From NCBI GenBank assembly GCA_964472275.1, contig CAYYJN010000001.1, positions 1-64,000 on the forward strand: a stretch of DNA of 64,000 bases, in the 5' to 3' direction. Shown piece by piece: positions 1-6,950 of this stretch. The notes below the pieces were generated by a model. That model made no database searches and was not told the origin of the DNA. It saw only the letters and a list, made by a program, of their open reading frames with translations. The translations under genes and the position numbers were made by a program. This stretch comes from JAFDVN01 sp964472275. Its GTDB lineage: Bacteria > Acidobacteriota > Holophagae > Holophagales > Holophagaceae. Each line of letters opens with the position of its first letter. Positions within the stretch are counted from its first letter, which is position 1.

Positions 1-14
1 AGAATGCGGCGCAT
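1..14 (-). CDS. Possible 5' end of a truncated minus-strand gene
   Basis: Reading the minus strand leftwards, a TGGAGG Shine-Dalgarno sequence sits 4 bases before an ATG whose first base is position 14. Only four codons (Met-Arg-Arg-Ile) lie inside the window, so no product can be named. The call rests only on the ribosome-binding site and its position upstream of the gene-free stretch that follows ruvX. Confidence 0.35.
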
Positions 15-105
15 GGTTCCTCCAGGCAATGAAGATCGGATGGTAGAGGCGGTCCAGGTGTGACAGCGGAAGTTGGGGGCGGGGCCCATCGAGCCGGAAA
101 AGATG

Positions 106-317
106 GAACGCAGAGATCACAGAGCAAGCACAGAGGACACAGAGGGGGCCAGGCTGTGCGAACGCGGAAGCCGCCCGCCGGTGGCGGGCTTGCCGCCTTT
201 GGCGGCAAGGTTGAGGGCGCGAGGATGGGAGGCCCTTGGAAGCCTCCAGTCCTCGCGCCCTCAACCTATGGCTTCCACTGGCCGCTCGGAGGTGCGCCTC
301 TGCGCCCTCTGAGTCCC
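106..317. repeat. Composite fold-back repeat in the gene-free stretch downstream of ruvX
   Basis: The stretch 15-351 has no convincing gene. It opens with a CAGAG-rich run (106-145) and closes with a roughly complementary CCTCTGCG...CTCTGAG run (297-317). Nested inside are a perfect 9-bp hairpin (189-197 with 201-209, loop TTT) and a perfect 17-bp inverted repeat (209-225 with 250-266) extended by a further 6 bp (228-233 with 242-247). None is followed by a T tract, so simple terminators are unlikely. The CAGAG words recur near 9.1, 22.3 and 28.4 kb, marking a dispersed intergenic repeat family. Confidence 0.7.
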
Positions 318-351
318 CGCAGTTGTCGCCCTGAGAAATCCGACGACACCT

Positions 352-792
352 TCAGACCGGCCCGAAGACGCTCGCTGAGAGGCCCTTCGCCCGGCGCGTT
401 TCCAATAAATCCGCGAGGATCACCGCCGCCGCGGCCGCGTCCAGCAGGGCTTTGCGCTTGTCCGCCTTCACACCGCGCTGGGCGAGGAGGCGCTCCGCCT
501 CGGCGCTGCTGAGGTGCTCGTCCCACATCAGGTGGGGCAGGCCCGTGCGCGCCGACAATTCCGTGGCGAAGGCGCGGGCAAGCGGAGCGGTGGCGCTTTC
601 GGCGCCGTCCTTGTGCTTGGGCAGGCCGACGACGAGGGCCTGGACGCCTTCCTCTTTGCAGAGGCGCGCGATGCGATCGAGGATCAGCCCCTCGTTGGAC
701 CACACCTCGAACGGCGACGCGAGGATCTCCAGCTCGTCGCAGAAGGCGAGGCCGATCCGCTTCGTCCCGTGGTCCATGGCCAGCCAGCGCAT
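352..792 (-). CDS. ruvX: RuvX/YqgF-family Holliday-junction resolvase-like nuclease
   Basis: The 146-residue protein has the RNase H-fold layout of the YqgF/RuvX family. The N-terminal strand MDHGTKRIGLAF supplies the first catalytic Asp, VVGLPKH and WDEHLSS supply the middle motifs, and LLDAAAAAVILADLL supplies the last acidic helix. Family members resolve recombination intermediates and/or process the 5' end of pre-16S rRNA. The first ATG is preferred because family members begin M-R-x-L/A-x-D. The start is only 24 bp from the divergent methyltransferase start, and a TACAAT hexamer lies 7 bases before the ATG, so a leaderless transcript is possible. Length is normal for the family. Confidence 0.9.
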   Translation of the reverse strand: MRWLAMDHGTKRIGLAFCDELEILASPFEVWSNEGLILDRIARLCKEEGVQALVVGLPKHKDGAESATAPLARAFATELSARTGLPHLMWDEHLSSAEAERLLAQRGVKADKRKALLDAAAAAVILADLLETRRAKGLSASVFGPV

Positions 793-816
793 GGGACGAT
801 TGTAGGCGAGGGGATC

Positions 817-1269
817 GTGGGCCAGGCAGTCATCGAGACGGAACTGGGGCGCTGGCGGCTGAGCTGGACGGAGGTGGGCCTGTCCGGGTTCCGGCCCACG
901 ACGGATGCGGCGAGGGGCGCGGACCTACCGGCTTGGGCGCGCGAGGCGGCCTCGAAGCTGAAGCGGCATCTGGATGGTGAGCCGCAGGATCTCCGGGGCA
1001 TCCCGCTGGATCTCTCCGCGCTCAGCCCCTTCCAGCGGGCTGTGGCGGAGACGCTGCGGCGCACGCGGAGCGGCACGATCACCTACGGCGATCTCGCGGC
1101 GCTGGCGGGCAGGCCCGGCGCGGCGCGAGCGGTGGGGCGCGCGGTGAAGGCGAATCCGATGCTCGTCCTCGTGCCCTGCCACCGCGTGGTCAGCGCGAAG
1201 GATGGCGGCGGCTGGAGCGCCTTCGGTTCAATGGAGCTCAAGGCCCGCCTGATGGCCTTAGACTCGTAG
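817..1269 (+). CDS. ogt: Methylated-DNA--protein-cysteine S-methyltransferase (O6-alkylguanine repair)
   Basis: The protein transfers alkyl groups from O6-alkylguanine to its own cysteine. The active-site motif LVPCHRVV is present, preceded by the DNA-binding helix region LSPFQRAVAETLRR, TITYGDLA and the arginine-finger area GRAVKANPM, all in the usual order. The reading frame is open further upstream, but that part overlaps ruvX on the other strand and has no family similarity. GTG at 817 gives a normal protein of about 150 residues with the short N-terminal domain. It is divergent from ruvX and lies 12 bp before murB. Confidence 0.85.
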   Translation: MGQAVIETELGRWRLSWTEVGLSGFRPTTDAARGADLPAWAREAASKLKRHLDGEPQDLRGIPLDLSALSPFQRAVAETLRRTRSGTITYGDLAALAGRPGAARAVGRAVKANPMLVLVPCHRVVSAKDGGGWSAFGSMELKARLMALDS

Positions 1270-1281
1270 GCTGGAGCGACC

Positions 1282-2208
1282 GTGCACCACCCCTGGCCCG
1301 ACGAACTGCTGCGCGTCCCCCACCGGCGGGATGTGCCCTTCGCCAAGCTCACGACGCTGGGCGTGGGCGGCAGTTGCCATTGGCTCTTCGAGCCCACGAC
1401 GGAGCCGGAGGCCGCGGCCTTCCTGCGCGCCTGCCACAGGGAGAGCCTGCCCTACCGCATCCTTGGCATGGGCTCCAACCTCGTCATCCTCGGCGATGTG
1501 GCGATCCCGGTGCTGCGGCTGCGCTTCCCCGCCGAGCTCACGCGCCACGGCACGCGCCTCAGCGCGCCCGCGAGCTTCGGCCACATCCGCATGAGCCAGC
1601 AGGCGGCGGAGATGGGGCTCTCGGGGCTCGAATACGCGGCCGGCATCCCCGGCTCCGTGGGCGGCGCGCTGCGCATGAACGCGGGGGCTTACGGCGCCGA
1701 GCTCATTGATGTGCTCGACACCTTCCGCTTCCTCACCCCCGAAGGCGAGCTCATCGAGAAGAAGCCCACGCCGGATGAGTTCAAGTACCGCTGGAGCTTC
1801 TTCGCGGAATCCCCAGCGGTGGCGACGGGCATGACCGTGAAGCTCGCCGAAGGCGACCGCGAGGCGATCAAGGCCCAAGTCGCGGTGAACATGGAGAAGC
1901 GCGGCACGAGCCAGCCGCTCTCCAAACGCAACGCCGGGTGCATCTTCAAGAATCCGGTCGGCGCGAGCGCGGGCCGCCTCATTGACCAAGCGGGCCTCAA
2001 GGGCCTGCGCGTGGGCGACGCGGAAGTAAGCCCCGAGCACGGCAACTTCCTCGTGAACCTGGGCAAGGCCAGCGCCGCCGACTTCGCCGAATTGATGGAC
2101 ACCGTCCGCGCCAAAGTGAAGGAAGCCCACGGCGTGGACCTCGAACCCGAAGTCGAGATCTGGCGTAGCCTGGGCACTTCGACCCGACGCCCGACGCCCG
2201 ACGCCTGA
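1282..2208 (+). CDS. murB: UDP-N-acetylenolpyruvoylglucosamine reductase
   Basis: MurB reduces UDP-GlcNAc-enolpyruvate to UDP-MurNAc with NADPH and FAD, the second committed step of peptidoglycan synthesis. The FAD-binding region TTLGVGGSCHWLFEP, the GMGSNLVILGD loop, GIPGSVGGALRMNAGAYG and the C-terminal GLKGLRVGDAEVSPEHGNFLVN are all seen. The motif that normally reads GS(I/V)FKNP is AGCIFKNP here, so Cys stands where the catalytic Ser usually is. Start is GTG 1282. It is the first gene of a murB-ftsQ-ftsA-ftsZ run, and its stop lies inside a heptanucleotide tandem repeat. Confidence 0.95.
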   Translation: MHHPWPDELLRVPHRRDVPFAKLTTLGVGGSCHWLFEPTTEPEAAAFLRACHRESLPYRILGMGSNLVILGDVAIPVLRLRFPAELTRHGTRLSAPASFGHIRMSQQAAEMGLSGLEYAAGIPGSVGGALRMNAGAYGAELIDVLDTFRFLTPEGELIEKKPTPDEFKYRWSFFAESPAVATGMTVKLAEGDREAIKAQVAVNMEKRGTSQPLSKRNAGCIFKNPVGASAGRLIDQAGLKGLRVGDAEVSPEHGNFLVNLGKASAADFAELMDTVRAKVKEAHGVDLEPEVEIWRSLGTSTRRPTPDA

Positions 2209-2220
2209 CGCCTGACGCCC
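2186..2220. repeat. Tandem heptamer GACGCCY x5 spanning the murB stop codon
   Basis: Five consecutive copies of GACGCC(C/T) run from 2186 to 2220 without interruption and cover the last codons and the TGA of murB. Because the unit is 7 bp, gain or loss of a copy would shift the reading frame and change the MurB C-terminus and the spacing to ftsQ. Confidence 0.9.
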
Positions 2221-2226
2221 AAAGAC

Positions 2227-3018
2227 ATGGCCCTCCCCTCCCGCACCCGCGCCCGCCGCCCCTGGCTGCCCTTCGCCAAGGCCGGCCTCGTGCTGCTGCT
2301 CGTGCTCGGCGCGGGCTGGAGCCTCATCACCCTGGCCCAGCGCTACCTCGGCCTCCAGAAACTCGTCATCGAGCAAGTGGTCGTCACCGGCACGCGCGGG
2401 CAGCGCCAGCAGGAGATCCAGAAGCTGGCGGACGCGCGCTGCCTGCACCGGCCCCTGTTCTGGTTCGACGCCGAAGGCCTGCGCGACGCGGTGGAGGGAA
2501 AGCGCTGGGTGCGCGGCCTGCTCATCCGCAAGGAGCCGCCCGATCGCGTCACGCTCGTCGTCCAGGAACGCAAGCCCTTGCTGTGGCTGCTGCGGCCCGA
2601 AGGCGCCTTCCTCGTGAGCGACGATGGCGTGGTCATGGGCCGGGTGGATCCGAGCGATCCCTCGCCGTTGCCCGTCGTCGTGGATCCGGGCAGCGAGCAG
2701 GACACGGCCTTTCTCGGCCTGCTCAACGCCGCCCGGGCGCTGAAAGCGGCCCAGCCAGACTTCTTCGACCGCATCGCCGAATTCCGCTGGACGGACAAGG
2801 GGCCGACCGCCTTCATCGAGGGCTTCCCGGCGCCCATCTACCTGGATCGCCACAACCCCGCCAACAACATCCCCAACTTCCAGGCGATCTTCGTGGACGA
2901 GCTGCTCAAGCGCCCCGACTTCGCCAAGATCCCCTATGTGGACCTGCGCTGGGGCGACGACGACTATGTGGCCGTGGGACCGACCGACAACGGCCCGGCG
3001 AAGACCGTCGCGAAATAG
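2227..3018 (+). CDS. ftsQ: Cell division protein FtsQ (POTRA-domain, divisome)
   Basis: The 263-residue protein has an Arg-rich cytoplasmic tail, one membrane helix (about residues 17-37, AKAGLVLLLVLGAGWSLITL), then a POTRA domain beginning LVIEQVVVTGTRGQRQQEIQ and an FtsQ-type beta domain (DRVTLVVQERKPLLWLL; GAFLVSDDGVVMG). FtsQ bridges early and late divisome proteins in the periplasm. Position between murB and ftsA is the classical dcw order. The start is ATG 2227, 18 bp after murB. Confidence 0.88.
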   Translation: MALPSRTRARRPWLPFAKAGLVLLLVLGAGWSLITLAQRYLGLQKLVIEQVVVTGTRGQRQQEIQKLADARCLHRPLFWFDAEGLRDAVEGKRWVRGLLIRKEPPDRVTLVVQERKPLLWLLRPEGAFLVSDDGVVMGRVDPSDPSPLPVVVDPGSEQDTAFLGLLNAARALKAAQPDFFDRIAEFRWTDKGPTAFIEGFPAPIYLDRHNPANNIPNFQAIFVDELLKRPDFAKIPYVDLRWGDDDYVAVGPTDNGPAKTVAK

Positions 3019-3120
3019 CGCCCGGCTTCCGAGGCCCCGCCCCTCGATTTTTCCCCTTGCCGCCCCTCCAACCGCGCCCGGAAGTGCGCTAGAGTTCTGG
3101 GCAGGGAACCAAGGGACGCG

Positions 3121-4347
3121 ATGACACAGCGCGCAACACTGCTCGGAGTTGATCTAGGCGCTAGCAGAGTCATCGCAGTTGTCGCCGTTCAGGAAGAGGA
3201 CGGCTCCCTTCAAGTGACCGGCGCGGGCATGGTCAGCCCCCAGGGCGGCATCCGCATGGGCGAGATCAACGACATGGCCCTCACCACCAGCGCCATCCAG
3301 CGCGCGGTGGACGAAGCCATGCGCACCGCGGGCCAGACGAAGGTGAGCGGCATCAAGGTCGTGGTGGATGGCGTCCAGTTCAAGGGCGAGAACCTCCGCG
3401 ACTCCATCACCATCTCCAACGCCGACCGCATCATCTCCGCCGCCGACCGCGACCGCGTGCTGGATCAGGCCACGGCCAACTGCAAGCTGGCGAAGGAGGA
3501 GAAGGTCCTCCACCGCATCCCGCAGATGTTCCACCTCAAGGGCCAGCGCGATGTGCGCAACCCCGTAGGCATGTACAGCGAGACGCTGGAGGCGGAAGTG
3601 CGCCTCATCGTCGCGCCCAACACCGTCGTGCGGAACATCCAGAAGGCGCTGGACGACTCGGGCCTCGATGGCGCGGGACTCATCTACTCGCCGCTGGCCA
3701 GCGCCGAAGCCGCCCTTTCCCGCGAGGACCGCGAGAACGGCGCGGTGGTGGTGGACATCGGCGAGGAGCTGACCCACCTGGGCGTCTTCCTGCACGGCAG
3801 CCTCTTCCACTCCGCGGCCATCCAGGTGGGCGGCAAGCTCTTCACCAAGGACTTGGAAATCACCAAGCACCTGGGCGGCATCTCCGCCGCCGAAAAGATC
3901 AAGCTGCGCTACGGCACGGTGCTGCCTTCCGCCATCCAGGGCGAGGAATACATCGAGCTGGAAGAAGAGGGCCGCCAGGTGAGCCGCCGCGAAGTGGCGG
4001 AAGTGCTCCAGGCGCGCGCCCACGAGCTGCTCAACCTCGTGCTCGCGGAAATCGGCCGCACGGGCGCGCTCCACGAGATCCACGGCGGCGTGCACCTCGT
4101 CGGCGGCGGCAGCCTGCTCACGCACCTGCCCATCCTCGCCCAGACCATCCTGGGCCGCCCCCGCGTGGCGCTCGGCCGCGTGCAGGGCGTGACCGGCCTG
4201 CCCCAGGTGACCGGCAATCCGCACTGCACGAACGCGCTCGGCGCCATCAAGTTCATGGCGCGTGAACTGAACGAAGGCGTCTCCGGGGGCGAGCGGCGCG
4301 GCGGCGCGGCCCGCAACCCCGTGGACTGGATCAAGAAGATGTTTTAG
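3121..4347 (+). CDS. ftsA: Cell division protein FtsA (actin-like membrane tether for FtsZ)
   Basis: The 408-residue ASKHA-fold ATPase shows phosphate-1 LGVDLGASRVIAVVA near the N-terminus, phosphate-2 VVVDIGEELTHLGVF near the middle and the adenosine motif VHLVGGGSLLTHLP. The C-terminus NPVDWIKKMF is the amphipathic membrane-targeting helix typical of FtsA. It anchors the FtsZ ring to the inner membrane. It follows ftsQ after about 100 bp and precedes ftsZ by 13 bp, so ftsA and ftsZ are probably co-transcribed. Confidence 0.96.
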   Translation: MTQRATLLGVDLGASRVIAVVAVQEEDGSLQVTGAGMVSPQGGIRMGEINDMALTTSAIQRAVDEAMRTAGQTKVSGIKVVVDGVQFKGENLRDSITISNADRIISAADRDRVLDQATANCKLAKEEKVLHRIPQMFHLKGQRDVRNPVGMYSETLEAEVRLIVAPNTVVRNIQKALDDSGLDGAGLIYSPLASAEAALSREDRENGAVVVDIGEELTHLGVFLHGSLFHSAAIQVGGKLFTKDLEITKHLGGISAAEKIKLRYGTVLPSAIQGEEYIELEEEGRQVSRREVAEVLQARAHELLNLVLAEIGRTGALHEIHGGVHLVGGGSLLTHLPILAQTILGRPRVALGRVQGVTGLPQVTGNPHCTNALGAIKFMARELNEGVSGGERRGGAARNPVDWIKKMF

Positions 4348-4360
4348 GAGGAATGGACCG

Positions 4361-5581
4361 ATGCCTGAGATCCCCTTCCTGCCCGAACCCCAGCACCTGC
4401 CCGGCGCCAGCATCAAGGTCGTCGGCGTGGGCGGCGCCGGATGCAACGCCATCAACCGCATGGTCGAGGGCGGCGTGAGCGGCGTGGAGCTGCTGGCCAT
4501 GAACACCGATCAGCAGTGCCTCGGCCTCAGCCAGGCCCATGTGAAGCTGCCCCTCGGGCCGCAGTCCTCCCGCGGCCTCGGCGCCGGCGGCAACGCCGAG
4601 CGCGGCGCCGTCGCGGCGGAAGAGAGTCGCGAGGAGATTTTGGCCGCCCTTCGCGGCGCGGACATGGTCTTCATCGCCGCGGGCATGGGCGGCGGCACCG
4701 GCACCGGCGCGGCGCCCGTCGTCGCGAGCTGCGCGCGGGAGCTGGGCGCGCTCTCCGTCGCCGTCGTCTGCACGCCCTTCCAGTTCGAGGGCCGCGCCAA
4801 GGGCGACCGCGCCCTGCAAGGGCTTGAGAACCTGCGCGGCGCGGCGGACACGGTCATCGTCGTCGCCAACGAACGGCTCAAGAGCTTCGTGGAGGCACGC
4901 GCGAGCCTCAAGGACATGTTCCGCGCCGGCGACTCCGTGCTTATCCAAGGCGTGCGCGGCATCGCGGATCTCATCCTCCGCCCCGGCATCATGAACTCCG
5001 ACTTCGCGGATGTGGAGGCGATCCTCCGCGAAGGCGGCGAAGCCCTCATCGGCACCGGCCAGGGCCGCGGCGAGGAAGCCGTCCTCGACGCGCTCAAGAA
5101 GGCGCTGGCCTGCCCGCTGCTGGAGCGCGCCCAGCAAGGTTCCGCCCGCCATGTCATCGTCAGCGTCGTCGCCAACTGGGATCAGCAGGGCTTCCTCGGC
5201 GTCGAGACCGCCATGAACTTCCTCCAGGACCACTACCACGGCGTCGCCGAGATCAAGCTCGGCACCGTGGAAGCGCCGGAGATGGAGGACCGCGTCCATG
5301 TGACCGTCCTCGCCAGCGGCTTCGATGGCGACGAAGAGCTGGAGCAGGAACGCCGCAGCAGCCTGAATCTCGAAGGCTCCCGCCCCGTCGTGCGCACCGG
5401 CCCCATCTACGGCGAAGTGCCCGACCACACGCCGATGGCTGCCCCGCAGATGCACACTCCCACCCCCACGCGCCTCCTGCCCCAAGCGCCCACGCCGAGC
5501 GGCGAAGTCGTCGGCGCGGCGGAGGATCTGCATGTCCCGGCGATCATCCGGCAAGCGCAGGGGCGGCTGCCGATCGAGTAG
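4361..5581 (+). CDS. ftsZ: Cell division GTPase FtsZ (bacterial tubulin)
   Basis: The tubulin signature GGGTGTG lies at residues 110-116. The N-terminal IKVVGVGGAGCNAINRM and MNTDQQ loops, the T7 loop region GIMNSDFADV and the GTPase/C-terminal domains are complete. The C-terminal linker is Pro/Thr-rich and ends DLHVPAIIRQ, resembling the conserved tail that binds FtsA/ZipA. Length (406) is normal. AGGAGG precedes the ATG by 8 bases. It forms the Z ring with the FtsA encoded just upstream. Confidence 0.97.
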   Translation: MPEIPFLPEPQHLPGASIKVVGVGGAGCNAINRMVEGGVSGVELLAMNTDQQCLGLSQAHVKLPLGPQSSRGLGAGGNAERGAVAAEESREEILAALRGADMVFIAAGMGGGTGTGAAPVVASCARELGALSVAVVCTPFQFEGRAKGDRALQGLENLRGAADTVIVVANERLKSFVEARASLKDMFRAGDSVLIQGVRGIADLILRPGIMNSDFADVEAILREGGEALIGTGQGRGEEAVLDALKKALACPLLERAQQGSARHVIVSVVANWDQQGFLGVETAMNFLQDHYHGVAEIKLGTVEAPEMEDRVHVTVLASGFDGDEELEQERRSSLNLEGSRPVVRTGPIYGEVPDHTPMAAPQMHTPTPTRLLPQAPTPSGEVVGAAEDLHVPAIIRQAQGRLPIE

Positions 5582-5611
5582 TCATCAACACCCGACTTCG
5601 CGAGTCTGCCC

Positions 5612-5827
5612 ATGGCCTCATCAAACCAAGCTCGGAAAGCCAAGGGGGGGCTCTCCTGGGCGCTTATTGAGTTCGTAGGGCAAGCGTTGTTCTGGATTGG
5701 ATTGGGAATCTTCCTCGCCAATCGCTTTTCATCCTCACTCGGAAAGTTGGATGTGGTGATCGGGGCAGCGGGCGTGTTCCTCGGCCTTTTTGCTCGGAAG
5801 ATCCGCGATTACTACGCAGCCGAGTAG
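5612..5827 (+). CDS. Small two-helix membrane protein, unknown function
   Basis: The 71-residue protein has a basic N-terminus, a membrane helix (ALIEFVGQALFWIGLGIFLA), a short loop and a second helix (VVIGAAGVFLGLFA) ending in a basic/aromatic tail. I recognise no family. Its base composition and codon use look lower in GC than the surrounding division and methionine genes, as does the next gene, so the pair may have been acquired together. A coding call is plausible but not certain. Confidence 0.55.
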   Translation: MASSNQARKAKGGLSWALIEFVGQALFWIGLGIFLANRFSSSLGKLDVVIGAAGVFLGLFARKIRDYYAAE

Positions 5828-5835
5828 CAACAGCC

Positions 5836-6564
5836 ATGTTCATTCCACCAGCCATCCTGCAATCTCCGTCCGCGGAAGGAACTTCCCCCTGTCAAAGGGA
5901 TCTTGCGGCCTTCGATGTGGAACTCGCCAAGCGCCGCGCGGACTTCGCGACGGCGCATCTTTCCATCGAACGCCAAGCGGATGCGAAGCTGATCCTGGCC
6001 CATCTCTTCGCCATGGATCAGTTCGTCCGAAGCCAGTGGCTCGTTCCGAATGCGCATGGCTACGGGAGCACACCCGCTGAGCAGGCCTTCTTCACCGCCA
6101 TGCAATCGCGCAATAGCGCAGTGGACGCGGAGAATCTCAGCATTTTCAAAGCATTGCTGGACCGCTGGGGTTGGTTCGACCGGACTACATGGGGCGACAA
6201 AGCCGACAACGAGGCATGGACATTGGCTCAACACGCGGATGGCGATCTTCCCTTCCAGAAGCGCGTCCTTACACTGCTTGAACCCCTGGTCGCGACCGGC
6301 AAGACGAATCCTTCCACCTTCGCCCTTCTGTATGATCGTGTCGCAGTGAATGACCGTCGACTTCAGCGCTTCGGCACTCAGGGCTATTGCACGGGCCCTG
6401 GGGCCTGGACACCGCGCCCCATCGAAGACCCCACCCATGTGGATGAGCGCCGGGAAGCCATGGGGCTCGAACCGCTCGCCGATTACATCGCATCCTTCAA
6501 GGGCATCTGCCACGAGGATCAGACAGCGCGCGCGTTGAAGACCACGCCTTTGCCAGATAAGTAG
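5836..6564 (+). CDS. DUF6624-like hypothetical protein
   Basis: The 242-residue soluble protein has the pattern DNEAWTLAQHADGDLPFQKR followed by LLYDRVAVNDRRLQRFGTQ, which I associate with the DUF6624 family. Members are uncharacterised and often lie in accessory or polymorphic-toxin-rich regions. No signal peptide or membrane helix is apparent. It starts 9 bp after the small membrane protein and shares its lower GC, so the two may form a unit. Function unknown. Confidence 0.75.
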   Translation: MFIPPAILQSPSAEGTSPCQRDLAAFDVELAKRRADFATAHLSIERQADAKLILAHLFAMDQFVRSQWLVPNAHGYGSTPAEQAFFTAMQSRNSAVDAENLSIFKALLDRWGWFDRTTWGDKADNEAWTLAQHADGDLPFQKRVLTLLEPLVATGKTNPSTFALLYDRVAVNDRRLQRFGTQGYCTGPGAWTPRPIEDPTHVDERREAMGLEPLADYIASFKGICHEDQTARALKTTPLPDK

Positions 6565-6716
6565 AGGCGATCAAAGCGCTTCAATGAGATCCAGCCGGGC
6601 GCTCCGCATGCCTCGACCCGCCCGGTAGCTCGTGGCCGGAAGCCGGTAGCCGATCGCGCCCTCTTGCGCTCGCCGCACAGAGGATGCATCCTGGGGGCTG
6701 ATCTTTGCCAGCCCAA

Positions 6717-6833
6717 GAGCGCGTTATCCAGAAAGGTGGAGGGACAGGCCCTGTGAAACCTTGGCAACCGGCGGCAACGCACGGTGCCAATTCCTGCCAG
6801 CGACGCATGGTCGCTGGAGAGATGCCGAAGGCT
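6717..6833 (+). ncRNA. SAM-I (S-box) riboswitch upstream of the methyltransferase/MTHFR-fdx-metH-metB unit
   Basis: The consensus core is clear: TTATCCAGAAAGGTGGAGGG, then GGCCC-TGTGAAACC, TTGGCAACC, GGTGCCAATTCCTGCCAGCG, a P4 hairpin, and AGAGATGCC closing P1. P1 pairs 5' GCG-TATC with 3' GATGCCG, with a mismatch. A conserved GATCTTTGCCAG lies just upstream, as in the two other copies in this window. Bound S-adenosylmethionine would repress the downstream methionine genes. The rest of the 6565-6949 gap holds no gene, and a start-codon hairpin (6913-6950) may be the expression platform. Confidence 0.95.
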
Positions 6834-6912
6834 ATGAGCTGACGACGGATCAAGACGATTGAAGGTGGAAGATGATGGACGGGGCGAAGGCTTCTCCGTA
6901 GCTTCTCCTTTC

Positions 6913-6950
6913 TGGTGGCGCCCCTCGGGCTGTTTCCCGAAAGGCCACCA
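6913..6950 (+). promoter_or_regulatory. Hairpin sequestering the start region of the methyltransferase/MTHFR gene
   Basis: TGGTGGC (6913-6919) is perfectly complementary to GCCACCA (6944-6950), which includes the A of the start codon. The inner CTCGGG/CCCGAA segment can pair as well. The likely Shine-Dalgarno (GAAAGG) lies in the 3' arm. No T tract follows, so translational rather than transcriptional control by the upstream SAM riboswitch is likely. Confidence 0.5.

Noticed and set aside
106..317. CAGAG-rich direct repeats as a CRISPR array
   Set aside because: Units are short, irregular and inverted, with no constant repeat/unique spacer pattern and no cas genes nearby.
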